Program-made: the position numbers and the translations under genes
Assembly: GCA_034401135.1 (NCBI GenBank)
Contig: JAWZSP010000006.1
Coordinates: forward strand, 1,302,001-1,366,000
Source of the DNA: Volutella citrinella
Taxonomy: Eukaryota > Ascomycota > Sordariomycetes > Hypocreales > Nectriaceae
Direction: 5' to 3'
Length of the DNA stretch: 64,000 nucleotides
The notes under the pieces: generated by a model
What the model saw: only the letters and a program-made list of their open reading frames with translations
Told to the model about the DNA's origin: nothing
Databases searched by the model: none
Shown here: in pieces, positions 25,831-36,748 of the stretch
Layout: every line of letters begins with the position of its first letter
Position numbering within the stretch: position 1 is the stretch's first letter

Positions 25831-27012
25831 GGCATCGACTTTGGGTGCCTTCGCATTCATTGAAGCTGGGACTGTAACATGCGATGCCTGCTTCCGGCGC
25901 TCTCAGCCGAACCCCTGCCGGCTGGGGTCGAGGTTTCTACGGCATAATGCAAGCAACTCCCGATCCTCCCGGCAGGAACAGCTTGCAATCACGACGACGG
26001 GGATTGGCCTGTGTAATATTCGCAATAGATGATTGGTAGACGCAGCCTGCGAATGAGCGGTCGGATATTGGCACTGTTTACCTCACAGGGCGACATCGTC
26101 GTATTGCGTCTATTGCTAAGCAGTGCTGGATGCCCGCTGTGGGCTTGAGACCTCGACTTCTCCGCGGAGGGGATGAGATTTTGTAACGGCAGTCGGACTG
26201 TTACGAAAATAAGTCGGTGCGAAGATCAAGTTCTAGCATCAACACGCCACATAGAACATGATGTTGCAGGTGGTGGATTTGCCTATTCATGGGCTCAGTC
26301 GGCAGTCACGTCCTTATTCATCCGCCAATTGCCAATTTAGGAAGTAGGTTGTGCGGGAGGGAGAGCCCCAGTGACTTCCTGAGGAGACGTGCGGCGGGTC
26401 GCGAAGCGGGGCAAGAGCGGCCGACTCGACTCTGTTCCCTCAAAGCACATGATACATTGCTCCGTGGCCCACTCGCTGTCGGTTCCTCCGGCCGGCTGTA
26501 TCACTGGACATTGCCGAATGATCTCCACTACCACGTAAGACGGCCGCAGTTGAAGGGCCATTGTGCAACTCGGATTGTTGAGAATTCCTGCCCTGTAAGC
26601 CTCTTCATTCTTCTACACCTCTCTACTATCATTCTCAATTATTCTGATATGGTCCAGTAAAACCTGGTCCTGGTCCATAGGCAGTATTCTTAATATATTG
26701 TACATCTGCTATGCTGCTATAACATCTTTACAGTAAAAAGGTCCTGCTAGCAAGCAAGGGTGGATAGCTTGATGAGCAACGGCGGCCTCAAGCTCCCACA
26801 TTCTGAGGTGCATCACCGTCGCAAATGATTCAACATCGTAGCATTCCAAGCCCCATGATAAGCCGTATACCCCAGGGCAGACAGACCATGAAACCCCGAA
26901 GCGGTTGGATTGCGCAAAGCTCCCAAGAGACCATCCTCGGATTCGCCTTAAAAACGAAGCAACGTCACCCCCTACAAGCAATCACTTCTCTGCACAGCCC
27001 TATCCTTGCTGC
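25831..27012. other. P450nor upstream region and TAD2 3' flank
   Basis: About 1.2 kb without a supportable gene. Small frames on both strands (for example around 26289-26660) show no family features. It should hold the P450nor promoter on the left and the TAD2 3' UTR on the right. Confidence 0.5.
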
Positions 27013-28677
27013 TTATGCCAACATGCCATCGTCGTCCCCCATTTTATCATCGTCTTCAGGGGTGGAGGTTTGTGTATCCGGCTCGCTGTTTGTTTCATCC
27101 GCCAAGCCTTCAGCATTTGATGCAGGCGTTTCGTCGCCAGCATTCTCCAGCGCAGCAAGACGTGCCGCACGCCCTTCTTTTTTGCGTGGAACTGGTGCTG
27201 TAAATGTCTTGTTAGCAAGATTTGAACGACAGTTTGAGATATAGGAATGGCCATCGTACCTCTGCCATTTTCTTGAACATAAAAACGCCGCAGTAGAGCC
27301 ACAGCTTCATCACGACCCCAGCCACCCTCAATCTCATACCCCGGTTCGAGATTACCACCATCGCCTCCACCTGGAGGAAAGGATACACCGAGGGTCCCAG
27401 TACCATCGGGGAGCTGCGTTGGCTTCGGCATGGGGTGGGCGCTGGCGGTTGGGCCATTAGGGTCGACGGGGAGTGAGTTGGCATGGATACTGAAAACCCC
27501 CCCTGTGCCTCCAAATTTGTCGTTGACCGCGCCAAAATAGACCTTCTTGACCCCGAACTGCCTCAGGAGAGAGGCGCACATGACGCAAGGCTCGACTGTG
27601 ACGTATAGAATTGAGTCTTTGATGATGGAGGGCTTGACTTGAGCGTCTGGATGCAGCTTTTGCCCATAGGGATACAGATGACCCTTGCTTCCATCCTCAT
27701 TACCATCATCAAGGGGGCGAGATTCGGTCGAGGCGGAGTCGGACATCGATCCTTGGTCCTCAACTTCGGTCTTTGGTTTGAGGCTTGTAGTTCGTGGGCC
27801 GTTCTTGGGCGGGTGGGAGAGCAAGGCGCACAGCGCCATAAACTCAGCATGCCGTGTGCCGTTCCGAGTCACGTTGGTAGCGTTCATGCCCCTGGCGATA
27901 ACTTTTCCGCCCTGAACAAGAACGCATCCTACAGGGGTCTCGTTGGTCTTGAGAGCAAGTCGGGCCTAGTAAGCCAAGATAATACGGTCAGCGATTGGGC
28001 TCGGGCAGTCTGTGGGGTGTGGATGAATGGATGATGACCTGACTCACCATGTCGAGAGCCTGTTCGATGAACCTCATATGCATCGCTCGCTCTGCAGCAA
28101 CGACAGGGTCCTGGAGGGTAACATCTGGTTCTGGTGCAGGCGGCTTCGCCGGAGCTGGTTCAGGAGCAATGCTGTCATGATCGCCAAGTTTTAGACGAGA
28201 CAGAGACTCTGTCACTGCCACGGACCCATCGGGGGGACGGTTCTCTTTATTGGCATCTTGCGGAACAATGCCTCCCTGCCACTTGGGGTCTGCCACAGAA
28301 GATGCCATGGGCGTAGAATTATTGGGGGGTCGGGTGGTCTTGGGTTCTTCGGGGGTCGACTGCTCCTGTTTCGTTTCCTTCTCTTGTCGCTCGTCTTCAC
28401 GATGTTTCAGTGCAGGCTCTGTGTCGATTTCTGGTGCCTGGGCTGGTGTTGATTCCGCAGCAGCTGTATTGGCTTCGATTTTGTGGGAGGGATGAGTAAC
28501 GGCAGTGCCTTCGTTGTGAATCACAGCATTGTTGCCAGCTGTCACGGCACTGTCACCACCTGACGGCGCTCGGCCAAACAGGCGACGGATAGCCCTTGCA
28601 CCTGCCCGTTTGACCGACTTTAAGCCAAGAAACTTGGGCATGCTGCCGCTAGACGTAGTGCTACCATCGATAGCCAT
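27013..28677 (-). CDS. TAD2: tRNA-specific adenosine deaminase, catalytic subunit Tad2/ADAT2
   Basis: Tad2 pairs with Tad3 to deaminate adenosine-34 to inosine in tRNA anticodons, which allows wobble decoding. Three exons (28677-28048, 27965-27260, 27197-27013) give 506 residues. The zinc and catalytic motifs are RHAEF (His249, Glu251) and EPCVMC (Cys337, Cys340), followed by FGVKKVYFGA and the GGTGGVFSI segment. The C-terminus carries PRKKEGRAAR and an acidic tail ending DDGMLA. Two oddities: about 200 residues of low-complexity N-terminal sequence precede the deaminase fold (MHMRFIEQALDM), and about 85 residues separate the two zinc motifs, against roughly 30 in compact family members. A downstream start near the deaminase domain is possible, but the upstream frame stays open and starts with a good ATG. 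Confidence 0.92.
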
Positions 28678-29880
28678 ACTGGGTCGGTATTGTATGCAGG
28701 GGGCCGAATTTCTTAGGTTTCCTTTCTGCCTTGACTCCTCCCTGGGGTTGGCAGTACCCGAACAGCACCCCTATGCGTCGTGCCGCCGCTGTTTCGCTAG
28801 CTCAGCCAAGCGGCGAGCAGATATTTTGATTGGAGTTCTATTGCTGCAGCACCGCCGCTGTTTGCGAGAAGCCAAGCACTCTCGCGCACCCAGACCAAAC
28901 GGCCCGCCTCTGCTCGGCTTGCACCGTCCAACCCAGATAAACGCTCCAGCAATTTGGCCACTAAGCCAATCTAGACGGGGTAAATCAAGTCTCTCAGAGA
29001 AGACGCAGCCGATAAAGAATGGAGGGCCGAATAAATGACCGAAACGTCCGCGGAGTGTTGGCAGAACCGCAGTCACAATTGCTCATAAACGTTGGAGGGG
29101 GGGCTCGACTGTCACCGCCTTGCTCCACATGTCCCATCCAACCGAAAGAAAAAATGTCTTCACAGGGTTAATTGCCCTTGTTGCAGGCGATGATGGAACA
29201 TATAATATGGCAACCTGCTTCAACTGCCAGGGGCTCTGGACACAGCCTCTGGTAGCAGGTAAAGTCTGGGACTGCGCAGGGCCAATGGAGCGAGAAAACG
29301 TCGGTCAGTGTGGCAAATGGACACTTGAGACACGGCTCGGTTGCAGAAATCGAATTAAAAGGTGTGGTGGATGGTAATCGTCGGCTGTTTATTGCACATT
29401 GGGCGTGCTGGATCATAAAAAATCTCCCTACAAATTGAGTCCAGCAGCCACGCCCCACTTATACTGCTGCCTAGCCAATCAGCACTTTGAACCACCTTGA
29501 TCTAGCCGTCTGGCTGCTTTCTGACACCCACTTCCTACTTCGGCCACTACCTACAAGCATGGCATGGGAAAAGAGTATATGATCACGATCTGATCACGGC
29601 TACAGAAAAAGGGCCGAGAAATATTAATAATAATACACAGCCGTAAAGGCCAGTCGATTGTTCATTATGACATGTATATCTTGCTCGCTGAATCTGAAGA
29701 GAAGCCTGAATGCTCAGGCTTTGCTGGAGGCTTTTGCCAACCAGATGCTAGTTTACAAAAAAAATGCATCAATGATGAGAAGGGCCTTTCGCGATGCACA
29801 GGAAGTGCACAAAGTAGACCCCAATTGAGCGTGCTAATTCCACGCTTCTTTTTCCCAAGTACCAAGGCGGCCTTCTGTGC
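28678..29880. other. Intergenic region upstream of TAD2
   Basis: This should contain the TAD2 promoter and the 3' UTR of the next minus-strand gene. Small frames here look like chance. I see no tRNA or repeat. Confidence 0.5.
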
Positions 29881-32550
29881 CTATACGGACACATGATAGC
29901 CGTGACGGGCAAAGGGGAGATTGACTGGCGTTGTGCCGTGAGTGAGTCGTTTCCGACCGTATCCGCCGAGTTGACTTCGCATGGCTGAGTGAAGCTTGTC
30001 TCCCTGGAAGCCTGCTAGATTCCAGGATGCGACTTCAAGCCACATGGTGACTGCAAGGAGCACCACAAAAGCTGCCAATGTTGCCCAAATCGGGTAGCAT
30101 TGGCTCGTGTACTTAACACCAGAGGTCATGCACTCCAAGGCGTTGGATCCGAATGTCGCGTCCGTGGCCGTGAGTGGTACCATAACGGCTGCCAGTGCCG
30201 TGGAGAAGACAGCGAGGTTCGCCATCTGGAATGATCCAGTGGTGGATGGTTTCCTCTCCCAGAAGTCGCTGGACCAGTTTCTCGTGGATGCTTGTTGATC
30301 CGGGACGTTAGTCACCAAGCCAGAGGCACAAGGTGCATGCTGCTCCGTAGGCGTAGACATGCTTCGAGATATCTGGCAGCTGGATGCACTGGCTGAAACA
30401 TCGTCGGTGTAGACCTCGCCTTCACGTGAGATGTGAGAGCTTCCATTGTCAGGTAGCGTGCTCGTCCTCGAGCTCAAGGCGCCCGGCAGGGAATCCGTGA
30501 AGGTGTTCGCGGATGCGAACACTGCCGTTGCGGCATTTCCAGAGGTGGTGGTTGCCGCAGTAGCAGTGGTTGTAGTTGTCGACGTTGGCGTTGTCGTGCT
30601 ATTCTTATCACGGGGTTTCATGACAACGGTTTGTCCTTGGGGCCATGCAACCGTCTCCTGCCTCCTATTCTCGTCGCCACCAACAACGTCAGTGGAGACC
30701 GTCCCGGGTTGAGAGACTGTCAAAGAGGATTGAGAGTAGGACGATGATTGGAAAACAGCGTTGGCGCTGGCGGAGCCATCATGAGTGGCCGCAATTGAAA
30801 CAACCGATCCGGTCATAGGCGCCGCAATCGATTGCAGCGTCTGGTCAAGCCTAGGGCTGGATGCATTGGGTACCTTTTTACAAGTTAGCCACCATAGTAA
30901 TTGAGCAAGTTCGCCATAGCATACACTGTGGGGGCGATCGACATTGCCACCATTAGGTTGGTCGGGTGCACGGTGCCTGTCGCGGAGTGAGATAGCATCA
31001 CGCGATTGCGAGAGTAGCTCTGGCTGCTGAACAGATGGTTCAGATTCGCCTGCGACAACGTTCTTCAAAACCGTTAGCTCAGATCGGATCACAGTATGAA
31101 CTGCTATACATACCCCGTAGCGACTCTCCGCAACATCGCGGAGCTGTTGACCTGCGTCGAGTGAACCAGCAGCATAGACTTGGTCGCCAGTAGCATTGGC
31201 TAGGCTCCAGCCAAGCCAATCTTGGGCGACGAGGCCAGAGGCAGCTTCAGCTGCCGCTGTACCGCCATGCGAACTTGTTTGCTGCTGCAAGGATGCGATG
31301 TTTGCTTCGCAAAGCTTGTAGAGAGCCGAGTCCTCAGGAGCTCCATCTATTCCAGGATCGCGGTAGCTGACTTCGCCAGGAGATTCCTGGTACATTTGTG
31401 AATCAGCTGATTCTTGCGGTGACTGGCTTGTGCGACTCCTTGATTCTATCGAGACCATCCTTTCATCTTCGGAGAAGGATGATGCGGGAGAGAAGAGGTT
31501 GAAGTCGACATAGTCGCCCGAAGGTGCTGGTGCGTTGTACGGCAGTTGAGGTGGTACTGGCGCAAGAGGCTCGTTCTCGGGGAGTTGGTAAAGTACGCCC
31601 TGGTCGTTCTGCGACGTAGGCGTAATCGCCTTGGCAGAGTCGGATGACAGGGAGGAAGAAGACTGAGGAGAAAGGTAGCCATGGGGGTCATAGAAGAAGT
31701 CGTAATCGGCATCCACATCCGCGGGGTATTGGATGAACTGTTCCCATGAGTCGGCGGCGGGAGCAGTGATATCAAGCTCGGAGGCACCAATGAGGTCCTC
31801 CATTGCTAATGTTGCGCCAGGAAGCTCAAGCTCATCCTGCGCGACGACAGGATTCACTACACGAGGTTGTCGAGAAGCAGTCTTGGACTTCTTGACAACC
31901 TTGGGTGCGGCCTGAGAGGAGCTGGCAGCAGCACCAGCTACCCGCTTCTTGTGGCTAGGGTCACAGCGGATCTTCTTTCGGCGGCAGCTGTCGCAAGCCT
32001 TGATGATGCGCATGAGGTGGGCGTGATCCCGCTGCTCCTTGGTCTTGGACCCTCGCGATGCCGAGTTGGTGACATCGAGGCCGTCCTTGGTCATGATCTT
32101 CATTCCGGGGATGTGGGAGAAGTCAGAGGGCTGGTGGGACGAGGTAGTCTTCTGCGACTGTCGGCGCTGCTGCTGAGGAGAGTTGGAGGTGGTAGACACT
32201 CCACTCCAATCCCAGGAAGACATCACAGGGCTGACGTTGAACGAGGAGCCGTAGCCAGAGTCGTGGAACGGGCTAGCATTTGAAGCGGACTCGGCAGGAG
32301 TGGCGACAGAGTAGACAGGGTAGAACTTGAAGGATTGGCCAGTGAGTTGCGTGAACTGGAAGAAGTCGAGTGCGATGGAGGATCGCTTCTCCTGCAGCGA
32401 GGCAGGGCCAGGGATGTACTCGTTGACCATGGCATCAAGCTCAGCAGATCCAACGACGGGGAAGAACTGCAGCTGGGCGCCCAGAGCAGGTTGGTAGACG
32501 GAGAATCCCTGGGGGAGGGAGGTGGTGTCGTTTCGGGACATGGACGCCAT
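29881..32550 (-). CDS. Large regulator-like protein with half zinc cluster and C-terminal membrane segments
   Basis: One long frame codes for 889 residues from ATG 32550 (MASMSRNDTTSLPQGF); the frame is open to 32664, but the internal start begins the part that looks conserved. Residues 186-196 read CDSCRRKKIRC followed by DPSHKKR, the first half of a fungal Zn2Cys6 DNA-binding motif. The second trio of cysteines is absent. Long Ser/Thr/Gln-rich regions follow, including a run of Thr codons near 30560-30600. Two hydrophobic segments near residues 780-800 and 815-835 look membrane-spanning. Two possible 51-base introns lie inside the frame (31113-31063 and 30924-30874), each with GTATG donors and a CTAAC branch sequence; removing either or both keeps the frame. 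The name is unknown to me. It could be a membrane-tethered regulator, or the basic Cys motif could serve another role. Confidence 0.75.
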   Translation of the reverse strand: MASMSRNDTTSLPQGFSVYQPALGAQLQFFPVVGSAELDAMVNEYIPGPASLQEKRSSIALDFFQFTQLTGQSFKFYPVYSVATPAESASNASPFHDSGYGSSFNVSPVMSSWDWSGVSTTSNSPQQQRRQSQKTTSSHQPSDFSHIPGMKIMTKDGLDVTNSASRGSKTKEQRDHAHLMRIIKACDSCRRKKIRCDPSHKKRVAGAAASSSQAAPKVVKKSKTASRQPRVVNPVVAQDELELPGATLAMEDLIGASELDITAPAADSWEQFIQYPADVDADYDFFYDPHGYLSPQSSSSLSSDSAKAITPTSQNDQGVLYQLPENEPLAPVPPQLPYNAPAPSGDYVDFNLFSPASSFSEDERMVSIESRSRTSQSPQESADSQMYQESPGEVSYRDPGIDGAPEDSALYKLCEANIASLQQQTSSHGGTAAAEAASGLVAQDWLGWSLANATGDQVYAAGSLDAGQQLRDVAESRYGVCIAVHTVIRSELTVLKNVVAGESEPSVQQPELLSQSRDAISLRDRHRAPDQPNGGNVDRPHSVCYGELAQLLWWLTCKKVPNASSPRLDQTLQSIAAPMTGSVVSIAATHDGSASANAVFQSSSYSQSSLTVSQPGTVSTDVVGGDENRRQETVAWPQGQTVVMKPRDKNSTTTPTSTTTTTATAATTTSGNAATAVFASANTFTDSLPGALSSRTSTLPDNGSSHISREGEVYTDDVSASASSCQISRSMSTPTEQHAPCASGLVTNVPDQQASTRNWSSDFWERKPSTTGSFQMANLAVFSTALAAVMVPLTATDATFGSNALECMTSGVKYTSQCYPIWATLAAFVVLLAVTMWLEVASWNLAGFQGDKLHSAMRSQLGGYGRKRLTHGTTPVNLPFARHGYHVSV

Positions 32551-34237
32551 GATACTCAAGGGCGTCTTACTCGGAACGTGAAGTTGGTGAGGAATCGCCT
32601 TGGAGGCGGGGTGGGGGTGAGATTGAGAGGTGGTGGGGAGGAAAAGACCCGGAAAGAGAGTCAATTCAGCGGGCGTTTGTCGTTCAATTGGTTGCGTTGG
32701 CTAATTCTGGCTGGATGGGGACGGCGAAACGTCAGACGGAACAAGCGCGTCGGAATGTCCAAGTGAGCTTTTGCAGGGAACGAGAGTGAGCGAGGCTCCT
32801 GGGGCGTGTCAACGCAGGCCAAGCTTGGTGTAAGCTAGGGCGGGCGGCGTGGCCGTTGCGTGAACAGACACAGACACGGATGGTTGATGGGAGCCAGCTT
32901 CGTCGCCTGGGGGGGAGGGGGGGAAGGCACACACGAAAGCGACGTCTTTGACAATCAGAATCGGATAGACGAGGAAGGAAGAGTAGAATGGGAAACACCT
33001 GAGGCTGCCGGAGGGACTCATGGACGGTATTTCACTCCTTGAGCGCGTTGCTCATCCGGCGGATGGCGCAGCATCCATCAGAGCGAGGTAGATTTGGCTG
33101 AGTCTTTCGGCGTGCTCGAACAGGCATAGCGCAGTAAGGCGCTTTTGCACCGCCCGGCCAATCATAGCCACCACTAGCCCACAGATCTGCCCTGGCGCCG
33201 CCTCTAATTGGCTCGGAGCCCCACCATCTGCACCGGCCGTGATCTGACTTCGGCGAGAGAAACGAGCTGTGGTTGGCCGCTGAGCGCACCGCTTTGCCCA
33301 CTGCATGCGAGGATGACTCAATTCGCCTTCCCCATCACAACTCCATGCCGGGGCACCTGCCATGGGCCCCCATCCGCCCTCGTTCGATGCAGGGGGGGAC
33401 AAAAGCATCCCAAGTTGAGGCAACCATTCTCCTGAGGGTGCCGTGCATGTCTTACCGCCAAATGCCACAAGACGAGGAATGCTTTGCCTTTGAGAAGTTA
33501 TCGATAGCTCCTCCTCGATGAACTTCATCTCGGGCTGGCAGTGCCGTGAGTTGGCTCCCTCCCCCATGCTGCGGCCTGTACGAGGTATAGACCAAACTGA
33601 GCCGAAACCAGGTCTCCACCCACGATTGAGCCTGGCCCAAAGCCAGTCCTGAACTGGAATCTGCGTAATTATAATGGCAGATTCGAAACGGGAGACTCGG
33701 GCGGAACTTGTGCGAGAGGAGCTAGTTTTATCCGTTCAGGGCGGCTGTCGATAGTGGGCCTAAACGATTTTGCGGCTCCCCCCGACACACCACAATTCAT
33801 GCGTCTCCAACCACTGCTAGTACTAAGAAAGGAAGGTGACTCCACACAACATTGCACTGCCATCTTTAGATCTCGGGACAGTTCGCGCCAAGGCTGCCAA
33901 ACACATGTAGGTACGGTTGATGGGCACACATCATATTACAGAGAGCACCACCTCTAGTGAGAAAGTACATTACGATCGTGGTCACATTCAGTACACTACA
34001 AAAGTCATCCTCATAGCTGTGATAAAATGAACGCCTCGTAAACCCTGCCAAAGCGCCAGGAGAGCGCACACATGATGCCCTGTATGAGTAAACACCAGCA
34101 TGAACAGTCCCTGTTATTCATAGACACCGTCCCCAAACAAATATGCCATGGAGGAACAACGCCTCCCAACTCAATCATACCCCATGACGAGAGGAGCTGG
34201 ACCCCACCATGCCCAACCAGTCGGCATTCCATGCAAC
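32551..34237. other. Intergenic region, 1.7 kb
   Basis: It holds the 5' leader and promoter of the half-zinc-cluster gene and the 3' flank of the DUF2439 gene. Frames at 33032-33567 and elsewhere overlap on both strands without recognisable motifs. No repeat or RNA gene is seen. Confidence 0.5.
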
Positions 34238-36748
34238 CTATCGTCTTGGTGCCCTCGCCTTTGGCCTTACCATCCCCAGTAGATCTTCTGCATGTCGACT
34301 CCACGGGCCGCCATTAGCTCGTCCGAACCCTGGTAATTCTGCGGGCACAGCCGACGGTTGGTTCCTTGCCAGATTCCTTGCGACTGCGATTGGCTTTGGG
34401 GCAACCGGTTCTAGCTGAGCTATCGGCTCAGGGGCCTTACCCGCTGCGTCCTCCCTCCTGGCTGCCTTCTTTCCCCGGGTCGCTGGGTTCTTGATTAGCC
34501 GCTTGCTGGCTGTACTATTTGTCCCTTCCGATGCAGTGTCCGACGCAGAACGGACCAGAGATGGCATCATGCCCGGTTGAAGGCTCGGACCGGGCGTGGT
34601 GTTGCGCCTCGCAGTCGTTTCTTTCGCTGTTTGGGCGGATAACTGAATTCCGATGTCGGGCTGCGGAATACGAAAGCCATGAAATGGCTGCCTCCCACCC
34701 GATACTGCCATCCCAATAATCTCCTTACTCTTCACGCTCTTTCGGGCCATCTTGGTCAGTCGCGGCCCACGGCCTAGGTCTAACTTGTTAGGTTTGAGAG
34801 GTCGAATGGCCATGACTTCCACCTCTTCTTCTTCTTCCCCCTTCTCCTCAAAATCTTTATCTTCAGCCATCTTGTCCTCCCCGTCCTCCTCTTCCTCTCC
34901 CTGTTCCTCTTCCTCCTCTGTCTCGTCTTCTTTCTCCACGATTTTTTCTTGCTTTGCTTCTTCCTCCAATGTCTTTTCTTGTTCTTCTTTCTCTTGCTCA
35001 TCCTCTTCCTCACGCTCTTCTTCTTTTCCGGCCTCCGTTGAGGGCTCTCGAGGCATTGAGGTATCTGAAGATGATGGTGTTTCTATGACCAACTGTTTGT
35101 CGCATTGCTGGCCATTGGGTGGCGGTGTTGCCGGAATAATCTCATCGCCTGCTGGCTCTGGGGTCGGGCTGGCAACTGTGTTGTTGGCCTCCTCCGTTTC
35201 TGTTTCTGAATCCGCCTCAGGCGGACTGTCCCGTTCTATAGAGCTCTGCTTTGCCGGGCCTTGTTGGTAATCACCTCTCCCGGGCTTCTGAGGATCAATG
35301 GCCTCCATATCCGAGTTGTGCTTCCTGACTGTATTAAGTCGCATTTGATGCATCCGTGCATCTTCCAGGATTGCAAGATTCTCTGTTGCCTCTTGTCGTG
35401 GGGTGTTCTGCTGAGATGAAGCCCCACGGAGTAGCTGGCCAGTCCCTGAAACATCTCCTATCTTGGGGAGTTCTGCTTGGTTTATGCGTGGAACCTTGGC
35501 TGGCTTATTTTGCTGTTCTGAGAGCATTAGGAGCCCTCGCTTCTTCTTCGGCCGGATTCGAAGAGATGTCCTAGGCTCACAGTCCACGGAGGATTGAGGC
35601 TTATTCTGAACATCAGACACAGGTTCAGGTTGCCGTATTTCTGCAGACCTAGCTTTCGCTAAGCTCTGTGCATCCTCCCGTGCGGCGGTAGAGGGCAAAA
35701 TCGTTGTCTTGTGGCATATTGAACTTGGCGGTGGAAGCGCCCCAGATTTTCGAGGCTTTTCCAGACTACTCGTCGGCGAAGATTGCGGGACTGCAGGCTT
35801 AAATACAGAAGCCTTGACCCCAGTAGCGCCTTGGACCTTGACGGGATGCTGTCTTTTCCTAGAATGTGTTTCGGCAAGAGCATTATCCGAGTTTTCTGAC
35901 TGTTGTGAGGAATCAATGACCACCAATTCTGGCGAGGATCGTGCTTTTGTTGTTTTTCTGGGTAGCGTTTGTTGCACAGGGCTAGGCTCGCGCGCGTTCC
36001 GTACTTGAAGGCAATCTGGCGCAGGCTGCCGACTCAGCCTCGGCCCTCTCTGCAACAGGGCGCTGTGTGATGAGGCAGGCATACTCGATTGATATGAGCT
36101 GAGCGTCAACGTCGCACCAAAGAGGGCCTGGGCATGCCCAAGCTTGCTGGGCGGGGATTCCTCTGGTTTCCTTCGCTTGGCAGGGCGCTCAGCCGGGGAG
36201 CTGCCGGCCTCGGCCATCCGGCGAGCTTCATAGGGTGAGTGCGGGGAAATGTTGGCTCTTCCGATTCCCTGAGGTGGTCCGACAATATCAGTCAGAGGGC
36301 GATGCCGTAGCAACGACCCAGTTGATGGCATCCGACTCTGAGGTATCGTGCCATTTCCAGTTGGCCTAGTCGGGGTGTTGGTCTTGGACATGGCTCCTGC
36401 ACGCCGGGCTTCGACATCTTTTGCTCGTTTATCGATGAGTTCCGTCAAGTCTTGCTCACGGCTGCCAGTGCATTCCGAAACCTGAATTATGGCAGAACCG
36501 CGGTCCAGCTGGAACTCTTCCCCGGGCTCAATATCGGTGTCCCCTTGCCAGTGAGCGTCGCCAATGAAGTGATTGCGGTCATCATAAACCATAACACGCT
36601 TGTTGAACGTGTGATACTTCAAGACACCATCCTGCCACCTTTTCTGCTTCCGCTTTAGGTCGTGGCTGAATAGACAGATGAAGTCGATGACCTGTGCGGA
36701 AGATCGTGAAGGTTCCACTGCCTGGGCCTTTCGCACTGGGTAAGACAT
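34238..36748 (-). CDS. DUF2439 protein, Mte1/Dbl2/ZGRF1 N-terminal type
   Basis: A single exon codes for 836 residues. The N-terminal 100 residues match the DUF2439 domain: IDFICLFSHDLKRKQKRW, then DGVLKYHTFNKRVMVYDD and FIGDAHW. In yeast Mte1 and fission yeast Dbl2 this domain partners a FANCM-type helicase at recombination intermediates and telomeres; in animals it begins ZGRF1. No helicase domain follows here, so the fungal Mte1/Dbl2 role is the better guess. The middle is disordered and Ser/Pro-rich. Residues about 570-655 form a dense Glu/Lys/Asp tract. The C-terminus ends with a short GFGRANGGPWSRHAEDLL motif, plausibly a conserved tail. The neighbouring genes give no functional hint. 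Confidence 0.85.
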   Translation of the reverse strand: MSYPVRKAQAVEPSRSSAQVIDFICLFSHDLKRKQKRWQDGVLKYHTFNKRVMVYDDRNHFIGDAHWQGDTDIEPGEEFQLDRGSAIIQVSECTGSREQDLTELIDKRAKDVEARRAGAMSKTNTPTRPTGNGTIPQSRMPSTGSLLRHRPLTDIVGPPQGIGRANISPHSPYEARRMAEAGSSPAERPAKRRKPEESPPSKLGHAQALFGATLTLSSYQSSMPASSHSALLQRGPRLSRQPAPDCLQVRNAREPSPVQQTLPRKTTKARSSPELVVIDSSQQSENSDNALAETHSRKRQHPVKVQGATGVKASVFKPAVPQSSPTSSLEKPRKSGALPPPSSICHKTTILPSTAAREDAQSLAKARSAEIRQPEPVSDVQNKPQSSVDCEPRTSLRIRPKKKRGLLMLSEQQNKPAKVPRINQAELPKIGDVSGTGQLLRGASSQQNTPRQEATENLAILEDARMHQMRLNTVRKHNSDMEAIDPQKPGRGDYQQGPAKQSSIERDSPPEADSETETEEANNTVASPTPEPAGDEIIPATPPPNGQQCDKQLVIETPSSSDTSMPREPSTEAGKEEEREEEDEQEKEEQEKTLEEEAKQEKIVEKEDETEEEEEQGEEEEDGEDKMAEDKDFEEKGEEEEEVEVMAIRPLKPNKLDLGRGPRLTKMARKSVKSKEIIGMAVSGGRQPFHGFRIPQPDIGIQLSAQTAKETTARRNTTPGPSLQPGMMPSLVRSASDTASEGTNSTASKRLIKNPATRGKKAARREDAAGKAPEPIAQLEPVAPKPIAVARNLARNQPSAVPAELPGFGRANGGPWSRHAEDLLGMVRPKARAPRR

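Noticed and set aside
31050..31113. A 64-base intron ending CGCAG in the half-zinc-cluster gene
   Set aside because: It would break the frame leading to the two C-terminal membrane segments; the 51-base alternative keeps it.
33032..33567. Overlapping frames of 89-171 codons between the half-zinc-cluster and DUF2439 genes
   Set aside because: Frames occur on both strands over the same bases, with no splice partners and no conserved-looking motif.
34752..35270. Plus-strand Ser-rich frame of 172 codons
   Set aside because: It is the mirror of the Glu-rich tract of the DUF2439 gene on the other strand (GAA/GAG against TTC/CTC).
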